Shown: positions 46,501 through 52,791 of the stretch, piece by piece
Numbering within the stretch: the first letter of the stretch is position 1
Layout: each line of letters begins with the position of its first letter
Source of the DNA: Microbacterium pumilum
GTDB lineage: Bacteria; Actinomycetota; Actinomycetes; Actinomycetales; Microbacteriaceae
Length of the DNA: 64,000 nucleotides
NCBI RefSeq assembly: GCF_039530225.1
Contig: NZ_BAAAOH010000001.1
Span: forward strand, 1,302,001 to 1,366,000
Direction: 5' to 3'
Position numbers and translations under genes: made by a program
Notes under the pieces: generated by a model
Database searches by the model: none
What the model was told of the DNA's origin: nothing
The model's input: the letters and a program-made list of their open reading frames with translations, nothing else

Positions 46501-46894
46501 TGCCTGGCACCAGCTGGTCACCACGGCAGGCGAGTCGGCACGAACCGGCACGCTGGAGCTGAGCAAGGCCTACTTTCCGGCGTTCCTCGACTACGAGTGG
46601 CAGACCGTGGATGGAGCCGTCCAGCCGCGACCTATCGCGCTGGCGATAACCGGGCTCACCGGCTACCTGAGTCCGCACGGCGCGGCGCCGACGGATCCGG
46701 TCCAGCTCAACGGCCGGCCGTCGTCAGGTGTGGAGATGGGGATGCCGGTCTTCGACCTGACGAGCGCATTGTCGGGGACGAGCATCACAGACGACACCGT
46801 CGTCACGTGTGAGCTGACCACGGATGACGTCCTCCGCGCGGAGGACTGGGACGACCTCTACCTCCTGATGGAGATGGACTACGACGTCCGCTGA
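37517..46894 (+). CDS. Tc toxin subunit A (TcA), pore and receptor-binding component
   Basis: 3125 residues. Residues 1-60 form a peptidoglycan-binding domain (QRALTRLGFIVDADEMANG, then STRAAVRQFQADHDLPVTG), followed by a Pro-rich linker and a transthyretin-like module (about 108-200). TcA hallmarks come next: SAISPAAYLVDTLAYLG near 654, a neuraminidase-like region (about 1590-1680, YNGRLHLFWPTFTL), GFWDTVADRLFKIRHSMNLS, a long helical channel region (about 2650-2755), and the TcB-binding C-terminus FNDPRYLPFEGAGAISSW (about 2900). A coiled-coil insert sits near 1683-1752. By homology it forms a pentameric translocation channel for the TcB-TcC cocoon. ATG 37517 is used; TTG 37475 is in frame upstream. 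It follows the BC gene by 127 bases. Confidence 0.93.
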   Translation: MMNKLQRALTRLGFIVDADEMANGRIGPSTRAAVRQFQADHDLPVTGQANKATVTAIDAALAEMDAADPTPTDADAPASSAPTGDLPPSNPPTGEPLPPDSLDTSAFSIEGEVVNPDGSPLRGHIIRAYDRALCDWRTLGSAETTERTDEQGRYRIRYDRAQLKQWGKERADLKVEVHDPSDDAKLAESPLILQALPHEVVNFAIGEDRFRGPDEFTRVGAALAPMLRGHDDLRCLEVADVLILAREAELASSKVAYFVKAARWSAEYDAPAALFYGLMRRGEPTRIDALLARPLKRLLTRLEEATSRNIVDLPVTDALRDRLSRLQQGYLSNPAHPYAKLLGTTKLTGKQRAAFTQKLTAGNRSRDDFWQELADGDDFSAAAVADLQAVYEMQSLTGENTSLTLRLRADLAVGVPREVATFSVAKWRDDVLRDAAVAIPDEVLPSGTPAARRAAYAQMLYRAAELRYPTRSLAGQLARDPLQGEDSLQFFFTAHPEFEFRDQRVLTFLREHPETLNGLADTARDELLGVEQLFHLVPAEDRLANIRPLWNAGLRAAPQVAYLGRSNLIRRVGGSLDVKTAHDIYRKAVHVTSLALNIYLLHHPQMNRLSTTALQLPQAPTDEALARAAVAMPEWEELFGSPDACATSPCDSAISPAAYLVDTLAYLGRAVDADGNNALDELLTRRPDLGTLRLTCDNTETLVPQIDLVNEILEAIVSSADGATLSGSAIGETVWDGDLLAAQPEHLRPEAYDIVRTTAYPFTQAPFDLWAEEGRRYLAQLGIARDELMSAMPPKPGVGAVQIATEALGMSSIERDLICQPKKQAKDLAPSWGIDLGRGTLRAQLGSIETLIAQAAIDYDTVLRLLNTRFVNPDRLISVSFAGESCSLDAAVLAGEGGVALADVPFRAFLDRLHRFLRLQHRLDCSEYDLDALIHALDVRDFDAPLFVPKVAATQALRDAVRLTLPELSAWWADLDTYRFEDDLPSQYEAVFLDDALFPAVHTGTGPDLRAVFSLTPDRAELAITTTTDASLSPWLAESDGADLPAYTLQPDYAAFIQSATRLTAGDVLLLVREVLPKDGSSGHVALNLANVSLLYRMASLAQSLGVTANDVLQLVAITDVAPLRTALISAGPIEALRFHDRFQEIEGGRLSVEELAYLLLHEPASVAALAPTTTDVDEWLASVTPGFVGILAVDDDRMTAELRASVTQSLGTALGVDPAVLDALLFEQRTALGDALLAHVLIAANVGEAGLPTPDRDFATVFGQLHEFALAWSGLALDPSFLPFVLTDGPALGWFDIADPPMTARTAADYDGWSRLTTAADLQASIFTAEQSVFGLMQDAAAATIDPATFILDDLLLQISDSTGWPLGDVTYLVGPSGFNLDLPAALRDEQALSGLQRVFALIQSRGVNAEQAHSWTIPELTFAETQSIKQVLSLCYPPDSWLSVLGSIQDELRTLKRDALLGHLLTTLGLEDSDAFYRHYLIDPDGSAVDRTSRIVLAHSAVQLFAQRILLNLEEFSFERPDAEAWAWRKKYRVWEAGRKVFLWPENWLEPELRDNKSAFFTELEDALMQEDVTTDAAERIYHDYLVKLDQVSRLDLLGMYEDTWSVNDEQATNVLHIFGRTKDTPALYFYRRCEDQTRWTPWEPVPLDIQGDHLTPIVYNGRLHLFWPTFTLTPIEPDVAELDQEIADLADRIGEWNDAIDQTNNLIDESSDLVDDLMEAVLAAQQVLRDDLKDEKAAKVAERAAKIDATPANVVEIGMAWSTYSDGRWLPKHVAGDNSSPIATDFLPKDFYFTGWISSENRLYLAVRAKRMVEPDLVLPDQVANGQIFVKTTEGWIPPEVPPSAVEEALDVGYFTFDDCQSRLTFVVATAMSMPSGILNTLPSSATARSAQLIGGAIEAEMHPILMVPSGMVDVLESEQSFDSRKLTGADLSFELGSHDPADVRMLLASVDADDAKVLYTHQAGGAGNELSPFFYTDQRRCYFIRPLPDVWVSRDLDIFTSTAQRRSRTAGRMAQLSAPAGLATDTHYQGTSDIQIIDRGIVATEAGALDTGLIDVILDDQQIPVDVVGTEMTLTGFRYEFTRFHHPHTCLFLKQESRYGVEGLLNPDPSLGGDSADLYRQAMPSVSFDFSSEYAPNPDWVLGNFDSEQLADQIDFDHWSPYGGFNWEVFFHIPVLIATRLMQNQRFADARRWFHYIFDPTTASDGAGPERFWKIKPFYEEQRDGALGSLAELLTEGSSAYEQQVEDWERDPFRPDVIARIRMSAYMQSVVMRYLTCLIQEADTLFQRDTREDIDEARLLYLLAAEILGDRPTLLPAQDPPATTPNLLLQRFQSWWEGTPGFVDPLDLLTSYIPTSRSGAPTTRSSARTFSGGSILDTTIQDTGGLPRSTTTSGTPAQGATSSIDTLLLFGIPYNDKLYGFWDTVADRLFKIRHSMNLSGVLRQLALFAPPIDPALLVRASAAGLSIESILSGLFAPRSTYRFSFLLQKALELSGEARGFGGAVLAALKDQDAEQIAVLRSTHEIALLESIRALKGMSVDETEASLAGLVKSRESAELRANYYASLEKVSSGEQESLDKLKGSMHWQEGAQGVEVLGAGVSLVPTATSTGPQLGGLHFGAASQAIAGSLRAVSAVLAYEANKAGTMAGYERRSQDWALQVDLAKKEIEQLDKQIIAAEIRAQIAEADLANHEQQIAQAKEVEEFLKTKFTNQQLYSYMISKLASVHFQAYQLAYQLALQAQSAFYRELGPNEQSMPPFIKPDNWDSLRNGLLAGELLTQQLRQMEAAHLTANQRELEITKHVSLAQLDPSALLELRATGFCEFHIPEALFAMDFTGHYYRRLKAVQITIPCIIGPYANVSATLSLTGSWTRSDTDLADPDQPLQDTVTAPQVAIATSSANRDSGAFELNFNDPRYLPFEGAGAISSWSLELPSAIRPFDYETISDVVMHVSYTARDAGDLAFKSSVNSTLVAELNALRPRRLFSVRHDFPDAWHQLVTTAGESARTGTLELSKAYFPAFLDYEWQTVDGAVQPRPIALAITGLTGYLSPHGAAPTDPVQLNGRPSSGVEMGMPVFDLTSALSGTSITDDTVVTCELTTDDVLRAEDWDDLYLLMEMDYDVR

Positions 46895-47000
46895 TGCGCT
46901 CCTGTTCATCAGCTACGATCTCTCCGTCGTGCTCGCCGACCCGCAGCATCCGTATACGCAGCGTCTGCTCGCTTCCGTGTCCGAGCCGCTCAACCGCTGA
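46893..47000 (+). pseudogene. Oligopeptide/dipeptide ABC transporter ATPase, 3' remnant with internal deletion
   Basis: A 35-codon open stretch with no start reads ALLFISYDLSV and then VLADPQHPYTQRLLASVSEP with terminal LNR-stop (46998-47000). The first part matches the LLFISHDLSVV segment after Walker B in OppD/OppF/DppF ATPases, and the second matches their C-terminal ADPQHPYTxxLL motif. About 25-30 residues that normally separate the two are missing. It abuts the TcA stop codon directly. It is a scar of a lost peptide-transport gene at the edge of the Tc locus. Confidence 0.7.
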
Positions 47001-47132
47001 CGCAGTCGATCGCGGCCCCCCTTTCAGGCGTGGTGCGGGCGCCCTATCTTGGGTGTCAGCGTCTGGCGCAGCACTTGACGCGAGCCCCACCACATCGAGT
47101 CGCCTTCGGCGACGCCATTGAAGGGAATACGA

Positions 47133-47864
47133 ATGCCAGAAAGCAAGCCCACGATCGTCCTCGTCCACGGTGCATGGGCGGACGCATCCAGCTGGAATGC
47201 CGTGAGCGTACCGCTGCAAGCTCAGGGATACACCGTCCTCGCGCCGCCGAACGAGCTTCGTGGACTGACGTCCGATGCTGCATACATCGCGTCGTTCCTC
47301 GCCCAGCGCACGACTGGGCCAGTGGTGCTCGTCGGGCACTCGTATGGCGGAGCCGTCATCACCAACGCCGCCGCACAGGGGGGTGACGTGAAGGCGCTCG
47401 TCTACGTCGACGCGTTCATTCCGGATGAGGGTGAGACCGTCGTGAGCATTCTCGAAGGCTCGGGGTCGGCGCTCGCTGTGGCCGATCCGACGACAGTGCT
47501 CGATGTGGCGGGCTACCCGGGAGCTCCTGAGGGCGCGGCCGAGGCCTTCCTCAAGCCCGAGACGGTGCACACCGCGTTCGCTCAAGACCTGCCCGAAGCG
47601 GACCGATGGACGATCGTCGCCACACAGCGGCCTGCCTCCTTCGTCGCGAACGTCACCCCGTCAGGTCCGCCCGCGTGGAAGACGATCCCGAGTTGGGCCG
47701 TCCTGGGCACCGACGACCGCGTCATCCCGATCGCGACGCAGCGCAGCATGGCGGAGCGCGCGCAGGCGACGATCACAGAAGTCGATGCGTCGCATGTGTC
47801 GATGGTGTCCAAGCCCGAGGCGACGCTCGCCGCGATCCAGGCCGCGGTCGAGGCGGTGAGCTGA
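47133..47864 (+). CDS. Alpha/beta hydrolase (esterase EstC-like)
   Basis: 243 residues. It opens PTIVLVHGAWADASSWNAV (oxyanion HG) and has the nucleophile elbow VGHSYGGAVI with Ser70; the later acid lies in AVLGTDDRVIP and the His in EVDASHVSMVSKPE, completing a Ser-Asp-His triad. It belongs to the salicylate-esterase/EstC-like group of small alpha/beta hydrolases; the substrate is unknown. ATG 47133 with GAAGGGA 8 bases before is preferred over TTG 47118. The TGA shares its last base with the ATG of the next gene (TGATG), so the two are probably translationally coupled. Confidence 0.88.
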   Translation: MPESKPTIVLVHGAWADASSWNAVSVPLQAQGYTVLAPPNELRGLTSDAAYIASFLAQRTTGPVVLVGHSYGGAVITNAAAQGGDVKALVYVDAFIPDEGETVVSILEGSGSALAVADPTTVLDVAGYPGAPEGAAEAFLKPETVHTAFAQDLPEADRWTIVATQRPASFVANVTPSGPPAWKTIPSWAVLGTDDRVIPIATQRSMAERAQATITEVDASHVSMVSKPEATLAAIQAAVEAVS

Positions 47865-48238
47865 TGGAGAGCCCCGTCGAGAGCCTGTCGGCATCCGCCC
47901 CCTCGTGGGGCGCCAAGATGGCTTTCGGCGAGGCCGTCACAGTGGGCGGGCGGGAAGTCATACCGGCAGCCCTGGTCATCTTCGGTTTCGGTGGGGGTGG
48001 AGGCTCCGGCAAGTGGCCCGGCGCCGGGTCCGTTCCGCAGGGTGAAGGCGAGGGCAGCGGCGGGGGTGGGGGCGGCTATGTCCTGCCGATCGGCGCGTAC
48101 GTGGGTGGTCCGAACGGACTGAGGTTCCGGCCGAACCTGGTGGCCCTGACGATCGTCAGCGTTCCGCTCGTGTCCGCCGCAGGCTGGGCCATCGCCCGGA
48201 TCGTCACCGCCGTGAAGTCAGGTCGCGCCATGACCTGA
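47864..48238 (+). CDS. GerW/YtfJ-family-like small membrane-associated protein
   Basis: 124 residues. The segment MAFGEAVTVGGREVIPAAL followed by a Gly-rich stretch (FGFGGGGGSGKW) and GGGYVLPIGAYVGG matches the pattern of the GerW (YtfJ) family: FGepv-x-dG-x-VIPva then GfGgG. A C-terminal hydrophobic helix (NLVALTIVSVPLVSAAGW) adds a membrane segment. GerW is needed for spore germination in Bacillus, but homologues are widespread in non-sporulating actinobacteria with unknown role, so no sporulation function is implied here. The ATG shares a base with the hydrolase stop. Confidence 0.7.
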   Translation: MESPVESLSASAPSWGAKMAFGEAVTVGGREVIPAALVIFGFGGGGGSGKWPGAGSVPQGEGEGSGGGGGGYVLPIGAYVGGPNGLRFRPNLVALTIVSVPLVSAAGWAIARIVTAVKSGRAMT

Positions 48239-48347
48239 TGCCACCCGCACAGCGGCGTCGAGTGCCATCATGAATCTGGCGGCCCGCGCGGAACATTCGG
48301 GCAGATGCCCGGGCGACGGGGCGGGCCAGCCGAGAGGCAGTGCAGCC

Positions 48348-49337
48348 ATGGGCCTTGGTCGCGTTCTTTCGGCTGTCTGCGTGGGCAGCCTCTTGGTCCT
48401 CACGGGATGCGGGCAGGGTGCCACTGATGATGCGCCGTCGGACGGTGCCCGAAGCCCTACAGCATCGGCGGGCGGGACGGCCGCACCGGTGTCCGGGGAC
48501 CCGACTCTGACCTGCACTCTCCTGTTCTCCCGCTTCGACGAGGCCTCCCACACATTCGTGAGCACTCACATCTCGCGGGCCGACGGAACCGACGAGCGCG
48601 AGATCGATATGCCCGGCGATGAGGGCGGCGGCCGATGGTCGCGGTCGGGGGACTACATCGCTGTCACGACCGTGCTGGACGACGGTCGGATCGGGACCGC
48701 GATCATCACCCCCGATGGCGCTGTCGATCGCGTCTTCGACATCCCCGACGACACCCTCAACCTGGCGTGCACCGTGTGGTCTCCTGACGACCAGCGTTTG
48801 GCATGTGAAGGGTGGGACGAGGGGGACGCATCGCGAAACGGCATCTACACGGTCCGCTCCTCCGATGGCGGCGACGCGCTGCGTCTGACCGAGACTCCCG
48901 CCAACCTGGCGGACTTCGTCGGCGACTACTCTCCCGACGGCACGGCGTTCCTGTTCAAGCGCACCACCGAGGAGGATCCCGCACCGCTGATGCGGGTGTC
49001 GACGGCCGGCGGCGAGGCGACAGTTCTTTCGGACCTCGAGGTGGAGGATCCCGGTCGGTACTCGCCAGATGGCGAGACGGTCCTGACCTCTGCCGGTGGG
49101 CGCATCGTCTTGCTGGATACCACCGGGAACGAGGTCGGCGAGATCGTCGAGCCGGGCACGTACCTCTTCGGCCCGGTGTGGTCGCCAGATGGTGACCACA
49201 TCGCCTACTCCGGCACGCCCGCCGGAGCTTTTCGGGCGGACATCTTCACTTCCCGGCCGGACGGCACCGATCGTCGCCGAGTGACCTCGACACCCGACAA
49301 CGAGATTCGCGTCGAATGGGGCCGAACCACGGCGTAG
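48348..49337 (+). CDS. TolB-like beta-propeller lipoprotein
   Basis: 329 residues. A lipobox LLVLTGC places the acylated Cys at residue 21, followed by a low-complexity Ser/Ala/Pro linker. The rest has WD40-like PD40 repeats: YSPDGTAFLFKR, YSPDGETVLTSAGG, VWSPDGDHIAYSG. It is predicted to be anchored on the outer face of the membrane and to form a beta-propeller, likely a binding or scaffold protein. The start is ATG 48348 because the lipoprotein signal begins there; the longer frame from 48270 would put 26 non-signal residues in front. The LLM gene follows 10 bases after the stop. Confidence 0.82.
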   Translation: MGLGRVLSAVCVGSLLVLTGCGQGATDDAPSDGARSPTASAGGTAAPVSGDPTLTCTLLFSRFDEASHTFVSTHISRADGTDEREIDMPGDEGGGRWSRSGDYIAVTTVLDDGRIGTAIITPDGAVDRVFDIPDDTLNLACTVWSPDDQRLACEGWDEGDASRNGIYTVRSSDGGDALRLTETPANLADFVGDYSPDGTAFLFKRTTEEDPAPLMRVSTAGGEATVLSDLEVEDPGRYSPDGETVLTSAGGRIVLLDTTGNEVGEIVEPGTYLFGPVWSPDGDHIAYSGTPAGAFRADIFTSRPDGTDRRRVTSTPDNEIRVEWGRTTA

Positions 49338-49347
49338 CGTGGCCGGA

Positions 49348-50232
49348 GTGAGACACGGAATCGTCATTCTGCCGCAGGAGGATTGGCCGGCCGCTGCGCG
49401 TCGCTGGCGCACAGCTGACGAACTGGGTTTCGATCACGCGTGGACGTACGACCATCTGTCCTGGCGGAGTCTCGCCGATCAGCGGTGGCACGCGACGATT
49501 CCCACCCTGACGGCTGCCGCGACAGTCACCGGCCGGATCGGACTCGGGCTGTTCGTCGCCAGCCCGAACTTCCGGCATCCGGTGCCGTTCGCCAAGGAGC
49601 TCGCCACGCTCGACGACATCTCCGGTGGGCGCCTCGTGGTCGGCGTCGGGTCCGGAGGCACCGGGTTCGATGCGTATGTCCTCGGGCAGCGCGAGCTCAC
49701 GCCACGGCAGCGGCACGAGCGGTTCATCGAGTTCGTCGAGGCTCTGGATGTGCTGCTGCGATTCGAACCTCCGGGGTCTGGCGGCATCTCGTTCGCCGGT
49801 GACTGGTTCACCGCGCACAACGCTCGGATGGTGGGCACGCCCTCGCGTCAGCCGCGCATGCCCCTGGTGATCGCGGGCAACGGCCCGAAGACCATCCGCT
49901 ACGCCGCCACCTACGGTGACGGATGGGTGACCACCGGGGGAGATGAGACGGATAGAGAGCAGTGGTGGGCAGGTGTGGCCGCGGTGGCCCGCCGATTCGA
50001 CGACGAGTACGCGGCGTCTGGTCGTCGGAATGAGGTTGCCCGAGTCGTGTCGATCGACACCGAGTCTCTTTACTCATTGAGCAGCGTGGGTGCGTACGAG
50101 GATGCCGTCAGCCGTGCAGAGTCGCTGGGGTTCACGGATGTCGTCGCCCACTGGCCGCGACAGGACGGGCCTTACGCGGGAGACGAGGCCGTGCTCGAAG
50201 ACGTCGCCGCCATGCTCGGCCGCTCGGCCTGA
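49348..50232 (+). CDS. LLM-class flavin-dependent oxidoreductase
   Basis: 294 residues of the luciferase-like monooxygenase family (F420- or FMN-dependent). Recognisable are RHGIVILPQEDWPAAARRW at the start, HAWTYDHLSWRSL, IGLGLFVASPNFRHPVPFAK, DDISGGRLVVGVGSGGTGFD, and PLVIAGNGPKTIRYAATYGD with GWV. The substrate is unknown. GTG 49348 was chosen because family members start MRHGIVILP; GTG 49339 is three codons upstream. Close spacing suggests read-through from the lipoprotein gene. Confidence 0.88.
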   Translation: MRHGIVILPQEDWPAAARRWRTADELGFDHAWTYDHLSWRSLADQRWHATIPTLTAAATVTGRIGLGLFVASPNFRHPVPFAKELATLDDISGGRLVVGVGSGGTGFDAYVLGQRELTPRQRHERFIEFVEALDVLLRFEPPGSGGISFAGDWFTAHNARMVGTPSRQPRMPLVIAGNGPKTIRYAATYGDGWVTTGGDETDREQWWAGVAAVARRFDDEYAASGRRNEVARVVSIDTESLYSLSSVGAYEDAVSRAESLGFTDVVAHWPRQDGPYAGDEAVLEDVAAMLGRSA

Positions 50233-50256
50233 ACGGAGTGTGATCCCGTACCCGTT

Positions 50257-50273
50257 GCCGCGTCTCACGCGGC
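50257..50273 (+). terminator. Small perfect hairpin between LLM and ggt genes
   Basis: GCCGCG-TCTCA-CGCGGC, a 6-bp perfect stem with a 5-base loop, 25 bases after the LLM stop and 50 bases before the ggt start. There is no T tract, so it may be a weak terminator or part of the ggt leader. Confidence 0.3.
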
Positions 50274-50322
50274 GGGCTACGGTGAACAGATCGACCCTCG
50301 CCACCCACTCTTGGGGGGTCTC

Positions 50323-52164
50323 ATGGTCACCGTCACGCACCGTTCCGCACGTGCTCGTGCAATCATCGCTCTCGGCGCGACGATCGCGGTCGCATCCGTC
50401 GCGGTCGCAGCCCCGGCATCCGGAGCGCCATCCGTCGCCGCGAGCGTTGTGGTCGCAGCGGGGCGCCCGGCGCCACCGGCGCCATCCACCTCGACGGGCT
50501 ACGGCGGCGCCGTGTCATCCGTCGACGCCGAAGCGAGCGCCATCGGACTCGCAGTGCTGCGCACGGGCGGCAACGCCGTCGACGCGGCCGTGGCGGCCGC
50601 TGCCGCACTCGGAGTGACGGAGCCATACAGCTCGGGAATCGGCGGCGGCGGGTACTTCGTGTACTTCGATGCCGCCACCGGGGAGGTGACCACCATCGAC
50701 GGGCGCGAAACGGCCCCGGCCGACATGCCGACCACAGCGTTCGTCGATCTCGCCACAGGGCAGCCGTATGTCTTCGCCAACGCCGTGTCGTCCGGGCTCT
50801 CGGTCGGCGTGCCGGGCACGCTCGCCACGTGGCAGACCGCGCTCGACCGATACGGCACCAGGTCGCTGCGGCAGACGCTGGCGCCATCGATCGTGCTCGC
50901 CACCCGTGGCTTCAAGGTCGATGCCACGTTCGCGCAGCAGACGGCGGACAACCAGTCGCGGTTCGCGGCGTTCCCGGCCACGGCGAAGCTGTTCCTGCCC
51001 AAGGGTGCGCCGCCGGTGGTGGGAACGACCTTCCGCAACCTCGACCTCGCGAAGACCTACCTCAGGATCGCGTTGCGCGGCACCGACGCGTTCTACCAGG
51101 GCGCGATCGCGGACGAGATCGCTGCGCTCGTGCAGCATCCGGTGACGACACCGGGTGCGACGCTTCCGGCATACAGCGGCTATATGACAGCCGACGACAT
51201 CGCCGGCTACAGGGTGCTCGAGCAGGATGCCACGCACATCGACTACCGCGGGCTCGACATCTACGGCATGGCGCCGTCGTCGTCGGGCGGTACGACGGTG
51301 GGGGAGTCGCTGAACATCCTGGAGAACTTCGACCTCTCATCTGCGAGCGCCGCACAGAGTCTGCATCTCTACTTCGAGGCGACCGCGCACGCGTTCGCCG
51401 ACCGCAATGCATACGTCGGCGATCCGGCGTTCGTGGACGTGCCGACCGAGACGCTGCTCAGCCAGGACTTCGCCGATGCTCGCGCCTGCGTGATCGACCC
51501 GGATGCGGCATCCCCGAAGCCCGTCCCTCCCGCATCGCTCGATGCGGCGGGCTGCACCTCGGTCCCCGCTGCCGAGCACGCCGACACCGAGAACCTCTCG
51601 ACCACCCACCTCTCGGTCGTCGACAGGTGGGGCAATGCGGTCGCGTACACCCTCACCATCGAGCAGACCGGTGGATCCGGGATGACGGTGCCGGGCCGCG
51701 GATTCCTGCTCAACAACGAGCTGACCGATTTCAGCTTCACACCGACTACGCCGAAGGATCCGAACACGGTCGAGCCGGGCAAGCGCCCGCGCTCATCGAT
51801 GTCGCCCACGATCGTGCTGGACGACGGCGACGTCCGCTATGTCGTCGGCTCGCCCGGCGGGTCGATGATCATCACCACCGTGACGCAGGTGCTGATGAAC
51901 CGCATCGATCTCGGAATGGCGTTGCCGGAGGCCGTGGCGGCGCCCCGCGCATCGCAGCGGAATTCGGCTGCGGTCGCGGCCGAGCAGGGCTTCCGCACGG
52001 CATACGAAGCGCAGCTCTCGCCCTTCGGGCACCAGTTCGCGACTTCGGCCGAGATCGGCGCGGTTGCCGCGATCGAGGTGGGCGCCGGCGGCTTGATGAC
52101 GGCCGTGGCCGAGCCCGTACGCAGGGGTGGCGGCACCGCTCTGGTGGTCAAGCCGACGAAGTGA
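50323..52164 (+). CDS. ggt: Gamma-glutamyltransferase, secreted
   Basis: 613 residues. An export signal (about 1-38, RAIIALGATIAVASVAVAAP then ASGA) precedes GGAVSSVDAEASAIGLAVLR and GGNAVDAAVAAAAALGVTEP, the standard start of GGT. The self-processing nucleophile is Thr427 in STTHLSVVDRWGNAVAYT, which becomes the N-terminus of the small subunit; RSSMSPTIVLDDGD and GSPGGSMIITTVTQ follow as in active enzymes. It hydrolyses or transfers the gamma-glutamyl group of glutathione and related peptides outside the cell. Segments with extra Cys (ACVIDPDAASPKPVPPASL) lie just before the cleavage site. ATG 50323 has a GGGGG stretch upstream. Confidence 0.94.
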   Translation: MVTVTHRSARARAIIALGATIAVASVAVAAPASGAPSVAASVVVAAGRPAPPAPSTSTGYGGAVSSVDAEASAIGLAVLRTGGNAVDAAVAAAAALGVTEPYSSGIGGGGYFVYFDAATGEVTTIDGRETAPADMPTTAFVDLATGQPYVFANAVSSGLSVGVPGTLATWQTALDRYGTRSLRQTLAPSIVLATRGFKVDATFAQQTADNQSRFAAFPATAKLFLPKGAPPVVGTTFRNLDLAKTYLRIALRGTDAFYQGAIADEIAALVQHPVTTPGATLPAYSGYMTADDIAGYRVLEQDATHIDYRGLDIYGMAPSSSGGTTVGESLNILENFDLSSASAAQSLHLYFEATAHAFADRNAYVGDPAFVDVPTETLLSQDFADARACVIDPDAASPKPVPPASLDAAGCTSVPAAEHADTENLSTTHLSVVDRWGNAVAYTLTIEQTGGSGMTVPGRGFLLNNELTDFSFTPTTPKDPNTVEPGKRPRSSMSPTIVLDDGDVRYVVGSPGGSMIITTVTQVLMNRIDLGMALPEAVAAPRASQRNSAAVAAEQGFRTAYEAQLSPFGHQFATSAEIGAVAAIEVGAGGLMTAVAEPVRRGGGTALVVKPTK

Positions 52165-52168
52165 GTCA

Positions 52169-52199
52169 GGGCGCTCGCGACGATCTTCGCGCTGCGCCC
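52169..52199 (+). terminator. Bulged GC hairpin after ggt
   Basis: GGGCGC (52169-52174) pairs with GCGCCC (52194-52199) and CGCGA (52176-52180) with TCGCG (52187-52191), closed by a 6-base loop and small bulges. It starts 4 bases after the ggt stop; CGTTTCG follows shortly after. Placement and stability fit an intrinsic terminator with a weak U tract. Confidence 0.5.
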
Positions 52200-52248
52200 C
52201 GTTTCGTCACGGGGAAATGCGTGCTCCACCCCCTGCGTTGTCGCGGAC

Positions 52249-52671
52249 ATGACAGATGAAGAACTGATGGCGGTGCTCGAGTCCTCCTCAACCGTGGCGA
52301 TCGTGGGTCTCTCCACTGATCCTGCGAAGGCATCCAGCGGGGTCGCCAAGATCCTCATCCGTGCCGGCTACGACGTCATTCCCGTGCATCCCACTGCCGA
52401 TGTGATCCTGGGCAGGAAGGCATATCCTTCGCTCGCCGACATCCCGGTGCCCATCGACATCGTGGACGTCTTCCGGCCCGCGGCGGAAGCGGCGGGGATC
52501 GCGCAGCAGGCGGCCTCCGTGGGCGCCAGGACTCTGTGGCTTCAACTCGGAATCGTCTCGGATGACGCCCAGGCGGTCGCCGCGGATGCCGGGCTGGTCT
52601 ATCTCGAGGACTTGTGCATCGGCGAGACGACCAAGCGGCTCGGCAACCGACCGGCCGCCGCGGCGGCCTGA
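52249..52671 (+). CDS. CoA-binding domain protein (YccU-like)
   Basis: 140 residues. STVAIVGLSTDPAKASSGVA forms the Rossmann-like CoA site, followed by YDVIPVHPTADVILGRKAYP, VDIVDVFRPAAEAA and TLWLQLGIVSDDAQAVAADA with a closing EDLCIGETTKRL. This is the complete small CoA_binding family (about 140 residues), related to the alpha-subunit of succinyl-CoA synthetase; its function in bacteria is not settled. ATG 52249 has no obvious Shine-Dalgarno. It lies alone between the ggt terminator and the aminotransferase. Confidence 0.88.
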   Translation: MTDEELMAVLESSSTVAIVGLSTDPAKASSGVAKILIRAGYDVIPVHPTADVILGRKAYPSLADIPVPIDIVDVFRPAAEAAGIAQQAASVGARTLWLQLGIVSDDAQAVAADAGLVYLEDLCIGETTKRLGNRPAAAAA

Positions 52672-52791
52672 CCGGCCGTCGGGCAGCCGCGGGCGGACGC
52701 ACGGCACCGGCGCCAGGTGTCATTGACGCGGCATATCTCGCTTGGCATGCTGACATGGTCGGGTGCTGGGAACGGGAGGATCACCGTGGGG

